The notes under the pieces: model-generated
What the model was told of the DNA's origin: nothing
The model's database searches: none
Seen by the model: the letters and a program-made list of their open reading frames with translations, nothing else
In this document: positions 1 to 5,204 of the stretch, one piece after another
How positions within the stretch are numbered: the stretch's first letter is position 1
How the letters are laid out: the number at the start of each line of letters is the position of its first letter
Program-made: the position numbers and the translations under genes
From: CAYWTX01 sp964461295
GTDB taxonomy: Bacteria; Planctomycetota; Phycisphaerae; SM23-33
Length of the DNA: 7,541 nucleotides
NCBI GenBank assembly: GCA_964461295.1
Contig: CAYWTX010000593.1
Location: 1 to 7,541 of the forward strand
Direction of reading: 5' to 3'

Positions 1-294
1 GAGGGCCTCGGAGCAGCACTCGCTGGTGCACGCGCCGCACACCACGCAGCGGCTGCGATCGATGGCGTGCTTGCCGTCGAGCAGTTTGTGGCCGTCGTTG
101 CGGCAGACGACGACGCACCGCCCGCAGCCGATGCACCGCGAGGGGAAGAACTGCACCTGCCTGCCCGCGGCCATCGTTTCGGGGTTGTGGCACCACAGGC
201 AGCGCAGGAGGCAGCCCTTGAAGAACACGGTGGTCCGAATGCCCGGGCCGTCGTGAATGCTGAACCGCTGAATGTCGGTCACTAAACCGGTCAT
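1..294 (-). CDS. Glycyl radical enzyme activating protein (radical SAM, PflA family), N-terminal part
   Basis: The 98 residues visible here are the start of a PflA-type activase. These enzymes use a [4Fe-4S] cluster and S-adenosylmethionine to place a glycyl radical on a partner enzyme in the cytoplasm. Directly visible are the family N-terminal signature FSIHDGPGIRT (residues 11-21) and the radical-SAM CxxxCxxC cysteines C28, C32 and C35, followed by HNPE. Next come two ferredoxin-type CxxCxxCxxxC clusters (C54/C57/C60/C64 and C83/C86/C89/C93), which mark the subclass activating glycerol/diol dehydratase-like or other non-PFL glycyl radical enzymes rather than classical PflA. The ATG at 294 puts the signature at the usual distance from the N-terminus; no clear Shine-Dalgarno precedes it. 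Family members are about 300 aa, so roughly two thirds lies beyond base 1. The partner enzyme is not in the window, so the substrate is unknown. The gene is divergent from the 474-1445 gene. Confidence 0.94.
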   Translation of the reverse strand, partial: MTGLVTDIQRFSIHDGPGIRTTVFFKGCLLRCLWCHNPETMAAGRQVQFFPSRCIGCGRCVVVCRNDGHKLLDGKHAIDRSRCVVCGACTSECCSEAL

Positions 295-326
295 GGAAGT
301 ATTCAACACGCCGTGTCTTCACTGGG

Positions 327-349
327 GTCCCGCCACCTTGGCACGGGAC
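327..349. repeat. Hairpin flanked by GTCTTC direct repeats in divergent intergenic region
   Basis: GTCCC-GCCA (327-335) pairs with TGGC (339-342) and GGGAC (345-349) around a CCT loop, giving nine pairs with a two-base bulge at 343-344. The hexamer GTCTTC occurs on both sides, at 315-320 and 351-356. It sits 33-55 bases upstream of the activase start codon on the minus strand. It could be an operator, a leader-RNA hairpin or a copy of a dispersed genomic repeat; the window shows only one copy. The rest of 295-473 holds no supportable gene. Confidence 0.4.
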
Positions 350-403
350 AGTCTTCTACCCGATGTCCCCGCGTTCCGCCACGTTACGCCGAGAATGCGA
401 CTC

Positions 404-432
404 TGGACGTCCCGGTTTGTGCGCAGTATCGT
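404..432 (+). promoter_or_regulatory. Candidate sigma70-type promoter for the 474-2295 unit
   Basis: TGGACG (404-409) and TATCGT (427-432) each match four of six bases of the -35 and -10 consensus and are separated by 17 bases. Transcription would begin near 439, leaving a leader of about 35 bases before the ATG at 474. Matches of this quality occur by chance, so this is only a candidate. Confidence 0.22.
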
Positions 433-473
433 GTCACCGCGTCCAACAACGCTTGCGGTTTGGCGATCCCCCT

Positions 474-1445
474 ATGCCCGGCAAGTACGAAATATTCGAC
501 CGCACCCGACTGAAGCTCCTGCCCCTCTCGCAGCGCGAGCACCTGGTGCAACTGAAAGACGTTCTTCCGCTGAATCTCCCGCCCACGATGCCGCTTGACC
601 CCGCCATGGCCGCCGTCGCCGACGCCGTCGCCTCGGCCATACGGCGCCGCGCCGCCGTCGTCCTGCTCATGGGCGCCCACGTGATCAAGCAGGGCCTCAG
701 CCGCTACGTCATCGACCTGGTCCGCCGCGGCTGGGTGTCGGTCGTCGCCATGAACGGCGCGTGCGCCATCCACGACTACGAGCTCGCCCGCATCGGCGCC
801 ACCAGCGAGTCGGTCGCCAGGTACATCGCCGAGGGCCAGTTCGGCCTGTGGGCCGAGACTGGCGAGATCAACGACGCCGTCGCGCGCGGCCACGCCGGCG
901 GTCTGGGCTTCGGCGAATCGCTCGGCCGGCACGTCGCCGCCGGGGCTCTGCCGCACAAGGACGTGTCGATTTTCGCCGCAGCGTACGAGGCGGGCGTGCC
1001 CGCCACGGTGCACGTGGGGATCGGGTACGACATCATCCACGAGCACCCCAACTTCGACGGCGCCGCCGTCGGGGCCGCCAGCTACCGCGACTTTCTCGTC
1101 TTCACCAGGGTCGTCGAGGCCCTGGAAGGCGGGGCCGTGCTCTGCTTCGGCTCGGCCGTCATGGGACCCGAGGTGTACCTGAAGGCCCTGGCGATGGCCC
1201 GCAACGTCGCCTGCCGCGAGGGCCGCGAAATCCGCCACTTCACCTCCGCCGTGTTCGACCTCATCGACCTCGGCGGCGACCTGCACGCCGAGGCAGCCAG
1301 GGATCGGCCGGAGTACTACTACCGGCCGTACAAGACGATTCTGGTCCGCACGGTTCGCGACGGCGGGCAGAGCCACTACATCCGCGGCGACCACTGCCGC
1401 ACGCTGCCCGCCCTGCACCGCCTGCTGATGGAACGTCTGGGATGA
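474..1445 (+). CDS. Uncharacterised protein, deoxyhypusine synthase-like NAD-binding superfamily (tentative)
   Basis: A 323-aa soluble protein with no signal peptide or membrane segment. Conserved-looking blocks are GAHVIKQGLSR (67-77), NGACAIHDYEL (94-104), GQFGLWAETG (121-130), HVGIGYDIIHEHPN (180-193), GSAVMGPE (226-233) and RPYKTILVRTV (284-294). The glycine-rich strands ending in GAH, MNG and GSA, together with NGxxAIHD, recall the DHS-like NAD-binding fold shared by deoxyhypusine synthase and the ornithine cyclodeaminase domain of ArgZ/AgrE-type proteins. This comes from remembered motifs, not a search. I cannot see the deoxyhypusine synthase catalytic-lysine segment with confidence, and bacteria mostly lack eIF5A, so that reaction should not be assumed. 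The ATG at 474 is preferred over an in-frame ATG at 363 because the extra 37 residues look like translated intergenic DNA; no good Shine-Dalgarno is seen for either. The gene ends 25 bases before the TIM-barrel gene and is probably co-transcribed with it. Confidence 0.85.
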   Translation: MPGKYEIFDRTRLKLLPLSQREHLVQLKDVLPLNLPPTMPLDPAMAAVADAVASAIRRRAAVVLLMGAHVIKQGLSRYVIDLVRRGWVSVVAMNGACAIHDYELARIGATSESVARYIAEGQFGLWAETGEINDAVARGHAGGLGFGESLGRHVAAGALPHKDVSIFAAAYEAGVPATVHVGIGYDIIHEHPNFDGAAVGAASYRDFLVFTRVVEALEGGAVLCFGSAVMGPEVYLKALAMARNVACREGREIRHFTSAVFDLIDLGGDLHAEAARDRPEYYYRPYKTILVRTVRDGGQSHYIRGDHCRTLPALHRLLMERLG

Positions 1446-1470
1446 CAGCCAACCGGGAAAGGGACATGCC

Positions 1471-2295
1471 ATGATTCGACTGGGCGGCCCAATCTTCCTG
1501 AAGTCCGACGATCCCGTCGAGCTTGCCCGCGCCCACGTCGAGCAGGGCTACAAGGCCGCGTACTGCCCGCCGCTGAAGGCGGGCGAGACGCAGAAGATTC
1601 GCGCCGTGCGCGAGGCCTTCGCTCAGCAGGACGTGGTGATCGCCGAGGTCGGCGCGTGGTGCAACATGATCGCGCCGGAGGAAGACAGGCGCCGCAGGAA
1701 CCTGGCCTTCGTGGCCGAGCGGCTCGCCTTGGCCGACGAAGTCGGCGCCCGCTGCTGCGTGGACTACGCCGGCACGCTCGAGCCGGGCAAGGACTGCGGA
1801 CCGCTGGCGGCCAATTTCTCGCCCGAGACGTTCGACCTCATCGTCCAGACGGTGCGCGACCTGCTTGCGGCCGTGAAGCCGACGCGGACGAAGTTCACGC
1901 TGGAGGTGATGCAGACCTGCCCGCCCGACAGCGTGGACGGCTACCTGGAGTTGATCGGGGCGATCGACCGCCCCGCGTTCGGCGTGCACCTGGACCCGGC
2001 GAACATGTTCTACTCGCCGCGCCAATGCTTCGCCAGCGGCGCGACCATCCGCGACGCAATCGAACGCCTCGGACCGTGGATCGCGAGCTGCCACGCCAAG
2101 GACCTCACCATTCGCCATGGCCTGGCCGTGCACATCGACGAGTGCATTCCCGGCACGGGCATGCTGGACTACCGCACGTACGTCAGCGCCCTGGGCGTCC
2201 TCGGCCGCGACGTGCCGCTGATGCTCGAGCACCTTAAGGGCGAGGCCGAGTATCGCCAGGCGGCGGCGTTTGTGCGAGGCGTGATGTGGGATTAG
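1471..2295 (+). CDS. Sugar phosphate isomerase/epimerase-type TIM barrel protein
   Basis: A 274-aa cytoplasmic protein of the xylose isomerase-like TIM barrel family (AP endonuclease 2 superfamily). Members bind a divalent metal and interconvert ketoses, inososes or related polyols. The metal-site pattern is visible: E145 in TLEVMQ, D175 in HLDPANM, H208 in SCHAKD and E253 in LMLEHL, each at the end of a beta strand. H221, D223 and E224 (HIDECIPGTG) supply further polar residues near the expected active site, and the GTGMLDY segment is typical of the family before the last strand. Length matches the usual 260-290 aa. The start is supported by AAAGGGA (1458-1464) six bases upstream of the ATG. 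The 25-base gap after the preceding gene argues for one operon and a shared pathway. The substrate cannot be read from sequence; epimerase versus isomerase is open. Confidence 0.9.
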   Translation: MIRLGGPIFLKSDDPVELARAHVEQGYKAAYCPPLKAGETQKIRAVREAFAQQDVVIAEVGAWCNMIAPEEDRRRRNLAFVAERLALADEVGARCCVDYAGTLEPGKDCGPLAANFSPETFDLIVQTVRDLLAAVKPTRTKFTLEVMQTCPPDSVDGYLELIGAIDRPAFGVHLDPANMFYSPRQCFASGATIRDAIERLGPWIASCHAKDLTIRHGLAVHIDECIPGTGMLDYRTYVSALGVLGRDVPLMLEHLKGEAEYRQAAAFVRGVMWD

Positions 2296-2304
2296 GCCGG
2301 CGCC

Positions 2305-2351
2305 CTGTGTCCATTTCTCTGTGCTCTCTGTGCCTCTTGGTGTATTTTCCC
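2305..2351. repeat. CTCTGTG-type intergenic repeat element
   Basis: A pyrimidine-rich stretch with CTGTGTCC (2305-2312), two exact CTCTGTG units (2317-2323 and 2326-2332, nine-base period) and a degenerate third, CTCTTGGTG (2334-2342), followed by TATTTTCCC. On the other strand it reads as CACAGAG repeats. From memory, closely similar CACAGAG/CTCTGTG strings are scattered between genes in many environmental bacteria and give spurious peptides rich in TESTEK-like residues; I could not verify this by search. Composition is clearly unlike the GC-rich flanking genes. It fills most of the spacer between the TIM-barrel stop and the methyltransferase start, ending a few bases before the ATG and leaving no Shine-Dalgarno. 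Confidence 0.7.
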
Positions 2352-2355
2352 TGCC

Positions 2356-3540
2356 ATGGCGCAGCACAACCCATCCAAGCCCGCCGTCGCGCACCTCAAG
2401 TACGCCAGCTACGGGCCGTTCATCTTCAAGCGGATGCTCGACCACGTCGACGGCTCGCCGGCCGACGGCGATCTCGTGGCCGTGATCGACAAGCACGGCA
2501 AGCCGTTCGGCACGGCATACTACAACTCGCGCAGCCAGTTCGCGCTGCGGATGGTGGCGTTCGGGCCCGGCGATCCCGACGAGTCGATCCTGGAACGGCG
2601 GATCGCCCGGGCCGTCGAGCTTCGCCGCGGCCTGCTGAATCTCGACGCCCGGACCGACGCCTGCCGCCTCGTGCATTCCGAGGGCGACGGCCTGAGCGGA
2701 CTGATCGCCGACCGCTTCGGCGAGCACGTCGTGATCGAGCTGTTCAGCAAGGCCATGTTCCTGCGGCTCAAGCGGATCGAGCAGGCGATGGTCGCCTCCG
2801 GCGTGAAGGCCAGGCAGTTCATCCACCGCGTGGACGACGAGATCGCCCACGCGGAGGGCTTCCGCCTCACCGGAGGCGCCGGGTCGCAGTCGCCCGTGAC
2901 CATCACCGAGAACGCCGTGCGGTTCGAGGTGGACCTTGCCGGCGGCCACAAGACCGGCTTCTTCTGCGACCAGCGCGACAACCGCCTCGCCCTGACGGAG
3001 TTCACCCCCGGCCGAAGCGTCCTGGACGTCTGCTGCTACACCGGCGGGTTCTCCTGCTACGCCGCCTCGGCTGGTCAGGCCTCCGACGTGACGGGCGTGG
3101 ACATCGACGAGCCGGCGCTGGAGATGGCCAAGCGCAACGTGTGGCTGAACCGCGCGGGGGCCAAGGTGGGACTGAAGCAATCGGACGCATTCGAGTTCCT
3201 GCGCAACGCGCAGCGCGGCGGACGAAGTTGGGACATCGTCATCCTCGACCCGCCCAAGTTCGTGCCCAATCGCGACGAGATGGAACGTGGCATGAGGAAG
3301 TACCGCGACCTGAACCTGCTGGCCGCGCCGCTCGTGAAGCCCGGCGGCATCCTGCTCACTTGCTCGTGCAGCGGATTGGTGAGCCAGGATCTGTTCGTAG
3401 AGACGCTGGCGCGGGCGGCGCGGGCGGCTGGGCGGGCGGCGCAGGTGTTCCGCGTCACCGGCGCGGGGGCCGACCACCCGGTGATGGCCGACGCGCCGGA
3501 ATCCGGCTATCTCAAGGCGGTCTGGGCGCGGATCGAGTAG
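2356..3540 (+). CDS. rlmI: Class I SAM-dependent 23S rRNA (cytosine-5) methyltransferase, RlmI family
   Basis: A 394-aa cytoplasmic RNA methyltransferase, almost the length of E. coli RlmI, which makes m5C1962 in 23S rRNA. Residues about 10-75 form a PUA-like RNA-binding domain (GDLVAVIDKHGKPFGTAYYN). A linker domain containing EGDGLSGLIADRFGEHVVIE (109-128) follows, then the Rossmann methyltransferase domain. Signatures in the latter are GGHKTGFFCDQRDNR (196-210), SAM-binding motif I VLDVCCYTGGFS (222-233), acidic loop VDIDEPALEMA (248-258), motif IV DPPKF (298-302) and TCSCSG (335-340), which carries the candidate nucleophilic cysteine. The ATG at 2356 is the only ATG, GTG or TTG in frame after the TAG at 2293-2295, which also ends the upstream gene. 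The exact modified nucleotide in this organism is inferred, since related proteins can differ in target. It is 60 bases from its neighbour, across the CTCTGTG element, so co-transcription is uncertain. Confidence 0.93.
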   Translation: MAQHNPSKPAVAHLKYASYGPFIFKRMLDHVDGSPADGDLVAVIDKHGKPFGTAYYNSRSQFALRMVAFGPGDPDESILERRIARAVELRRGLLNLDARTDACRLVHSEGDGLSGLIADRFGEHVVIELFSKAMFLRLKRIEQAMVASGVKARQFIHRVDDEIAHAEGFRLTGGAGSQSPVTITENAVRFEVDLAGGHKTGFFCDQRDNRLALTEFTPGRSVLDVCCYTGGFSCYAASAGQASDVTGVDIDEPALEMAKRNVWLNRAGAKVGLKQSDAFEFLRNAQRGGRSWDIVILDPPKFVPNRDEMERGMRKYRDLNLLAAPLVKPGGILLTCSCSGLVSQDLFVETLARAARAAGRAAQVFRVTGAGADHPVMADAPESGYLKAVWARIE

Positions 3541-3550
3541 GCGATCCCGA

Positions 3551-3578
3551 GGCGACGCGCTTTGTTGCCGCGCTCGCC
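3551..3578. terminator. Hairpin just after the methyltransferase gene
   Basis: GGCGA-GCGC (3551-3560, with one bulged C at 3556) pairs with GCGCTCGCC (3570-3578) around a nine-base loop, ten bases after the stop codon. There is no T-run after it, so it is at best a possible transcript 3' end rather than a classical intrinsic terminator. Confidence 0.3.
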
Positions 3579-3582
3579 GTCA

Positions 3583-3639
3583 CGCGGCGATGCGGGCATG
3601 GCTCCCGCGTCGCCGCGGCCCGGAGGTCGCGGCGACGGG
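3583..3639. repeat. Long imperfect palindrome with a third complementary arm
   Basis: The left arm CGCGGCGATGCGGG (3583-3596) pairs with CCCGCGTCGCCGCG (3604-3617) over 14 positions with one G-T wobble and a seven-base loop. A second copy of the left arm, CGCGGCGAC then GGG (3628-3639), could pair with the same right arm instead over nine continuous pairs, so two hairpins are mutually exclusive. The pattern suits a REP-type dispersed palindrome or a structured RNA. No T-run follows. Confidence 0.5.
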
Positions 3640-3674
3640 CGCGCGCGAATTCCGGCGGTGACCGGACAACTCGG

Positions 3675-3688
3675 CCCTTCTTGAAGGG
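3675..3688. repeat. Short perfect palindrome CCCTTCTTGAAGGG
   Basis: Six-base arms CCCTTC and GAAGGG meet around TT, 79 bases before the mutarotase-like start codon. The loop is too tight for an RNA hairpin of full stem length, so a protein-binding site is as likely as an RNA structure. Function unknown. Confidence 0.35.
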
Positions 3689-3700
3689 TTGAAGCGATGG

Positions 3701-3732
3701 GGCGTATCGCGGGGTTGCCCCCGCGATGCGCC
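3701..3732. repeat. Strong 14-bp stem-loop upstream of the mutarotase-like gene
   Basis: GGCGTATCGCGGGG (3701-3714) pairs with CCCCGCGATGCGCC (3719-3732) at all 14 positions, one of them a G-T wobble, around the tetraloop TTGC. It ends 23 bases before the GAGGTGA ribosome binding site, so it lies in the leader of the next gene or between transcripts. There is no following T-run. It could be a REP-like repeat, an mRNA-stabilising hairpin or a terminator lacking a U-tract. Confidence 0.5.
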
Positions 3733-3755
3733 GCGTTGGACGATCCAGCGATGGC

Positions 3756-3762
3756 GAGGTGA
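3756..3762 (+). promoter_or_regulatory. Ribosome binding site deciding the start at 3767
   Basis: GAGGTGA lies four bases before the ATG at 3767 and is a strong Shine-Dalgarno match. It selects this start over the in-frame ATG at 3689, whose extra 26 residues are the translation of the strong stem-loop. Confidence 0.8.
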
Positions 3763-3766
3763 CCCT

Positions 3767-5098
3767 ATGAAGAAACTCCTGGTCTGGGCGGGCATCTTTC
3801 TGGGCCTTGCGGCGTTCGCGCTGGTGGACATCTACGTGTTGATGCGGATCTTCGGCGAGAAGCCTTCAGAAGCCGCCAGGCCCGCCCAGGTGGCCGGGAT
3901 GGACATGGAAGACCTGCTCAATCCCGGCGAGCTTTCACCTTCGGGCGGCGCCTCCGAAGGCAAGGAGCCTCCGGAGTTGGACCCGACGGCCATCCGACCG
4001 GGAATGCCCCGGCCGAAATGGCTCAAGCTGCCGCCGATCACGCCGGTGGTGCTCACCAACGGCCTCCTGAAGGTCTACGTCACCCGCCCCGACGACCCCG
4101 GCGCCTACCACGATGCCCGCTTTGACTGGTCGGGCATGGTCGCCCGCGTGGAGTACAACGGCCATTGGTTCTTCAACGGCCCCAACGCGAGCTTGGACAA
4201 CAAGACGAATTACCCCGTCTTCGGAACGGCCGAGGAATTCGGCATGGATCGGCCGCTGGGGTTCCAGGAGGCCAAGGCTGGCGAGACCTTTGTGAAGATC
4301 GGCGTGGGCGAGTTGCTCAAGCCGCCTTCGCCGCCGTGGTACTTCTGGGGTCTGGCATACACGGTGGGCAGGCCCGGCACGTGGGCGGTGACCGAGGGAC
4401 CCGGTTGGATTCAGTACGATCAGACCGTGCACGGCCCCCGCGGCCTGGCCTACGCGTACTCCAAGCGGATCGAGCTGGTCAAGGACCAGCCGGTGATCAG
4501 GATCAGCCGCCGGCTGACGAATCTCGGCGGCACGAAGATCACGACGACGCACTACACCCACAACTTCATCACCCTCGACGGCCTGACGGTAGCCGGCCCT
4601 CCGTGCAGGATGGAGTTGAGATTCCAGCCCACGCCGCACCGCAACCTCAAGCTCTGGCGCACCCGAGGCATTGTCGAGCCCGATGGCAACGCGTTGGCGT
4701 TTGTCCAGCCGCTGGTGGGCGCGGTCTACCTGGTGCTGTCCAGCGAGCCGCGCGAAGCCGGCGACCACTGGTTCCGGGTGCACAACCCGGAGATCGGCGC
4801 CGGCGTCACCGTTCAGGGGGATCGGCCCCTCTGCCGGATTGCCTTCTACACGCAGGGCCCCGCGATCTGCCCCGAGCCCTTCGTGCAGTTGAACGTCGAG
4901 CCCTCGGCCAGCGAATCGTGGGAAACCACCTACACCTTCGAGGCCGACCGCGGCAAGGCTCCCGTCACGATCCCAGCCTTCGGGGCCGACAAGACGGAAT
5001 CGCCGCTGGACTGGAAGCAGAAGCTGCTGAACGCCGGGCCGCTGGGTGAGGCATCGACGCGGACGGCGACGGCTCCGGCAACGGCGCCAGCCCCGTAG
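3767..5098 (+). CDS. Membrane-anchored protein with galactose mutarotase-like domain
   Basis: A 443-aa protein. Residues 2-3 are lysines and about 4-28 form one hydrophobic segment with no evident cleavage site, so it is probably a signal anchor with the rest outside the cytoplasmic membrane. Residues about 31-90 are a Pro/Gly/acid-rich linker. From about 95 onward the beta-rich region LTNGLLKVYVTRPDD, RFDWSGMVARVEYNGHWFF, ISRRLTNLG (246-254) and HYTHNFITLDG (262-272) resembles aldose-1-epimerase/galactose mutarotase-like sugar-binding folds. H262 or H265, together with E370 or E378, are plausible active-site residues by analogy with the His/Glu pair of mutarotases, but that is inference. The protein ends in a low-complexity Thr/Ala/Pro tail (TATAPATAPAP). 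It could bind or epimerise sugars, or be a non-catalytic carbohydrate-binding relative. It is followed 106 bases later by another exported protein on the same strand. Confidence 0.85.
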   Translation: MKKLLVWAGIFLGLAAFALVDIYVLMRIFGEKPSEAARPAQVAGMDMEDLLNPGELSPSGGASEGKEPPELDPTAIRPGMPRPKWLKLPPITPVVLTNGLLKVYVTRPDDPGAYHDARFDWSGMVARVEYNGHWFFNGPNASLDNKTNYPVFGTAEEFGMDRPLGFQEAKAGETFVKIGVGELLKPPSPPWYFWGLAYTVGRPGTWAVTEGPGWIQYDQTVHGPRGLAYAYSKRIELVKDQPVIRISRRLTNLGGTKITTTHYTHNFITLDGLTVAGPPCRMELRFQPTPHRNLKLWRTRGIVEPDGNALAFVQPLVGAVYLVLSSEPREAGDHWFRVHNPEIGAGVTVQGDRPLCRIAFYTQGPAICPEPFVQLNVEPSASESWETTYTFEADRGKAPVTIPAFGADKTESPLDWKQKLLNAGPLGEASTRTATAPATAPAP

Positions 5099-5115
5099 TT
5101 CCTTACGCCCCCCGA

Positions 5116-5135
5116 CTGCAACGAGACTGCAACCG
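5116..5135. repeat. Tandem GACTGCAAC direct repeat
   Basis: GACTGCAAC occurs at 5116-5124 and 5127-5135, an 11-base period (about one DNA helical turn), between the two exported-protein genes. It could be a regulator-binding site or chance. Confidence 0.3.
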
Positions 5136-5156
5136 CCGCCCTTCGCATTCTTGCGA

Positions 5157-5193
5157 TCCCGCCCATCCTGGCGGAGCAAGGCGTGAGGCGGGA
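5157..5193 (+). promoter_or_regulatory. Alternative hairpins abutting the ribosome binding site of the 5205 gene
   Basis: TCCCGCC (5157-5163) is perfectly complementary to GGCGGGA (5187-5193). Its inner part CCGCC (5159-5163) can instead pair with GGCGG (5170-5174) across a six-base loop. The distal pairing ends directly beside AAGGA (5194-5198), the Shine-Dalgarno for the ATG at 5205. This may be a weak leader structure; chance pairing in GC-rich DNA is a real alternative. Confidence 0.25.
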
Positions 5194-5204
5194 AAGGACA
5201 CAAA

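Noticed and set aside
363..473. Upstream in-frame ATG extending the 474-1445 gene by 37 residues
   Set aside because: The added residues look like translated non-coding DNA and overlap the candidate promoter; the protein body begins naturally at 474.
26..598. Short plus-strand frames over the left edge and divergent spacer
   Set aside because: The left part is antisense to the activase, whose motifs are unmistakable. The remainder is low-evidence translation of intergenic DNA.
1261..3477. 738-codon open frame on the minus strand crossing three plus-strand genes
   Set aside because: It is antisense to proteins with clear family motifs. It spans intergenic DNA including the CTCTGTG repeat, and its composition is typical of antisense frames in GC-rich genes.
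2286..3692. 468-codon plus-strand frame overlapping the methyltransferase
   Set aside because: Its translation is an Arg/Pro-rich out-of-frame shadow; the RlmI frame carries all the conserved motifs.
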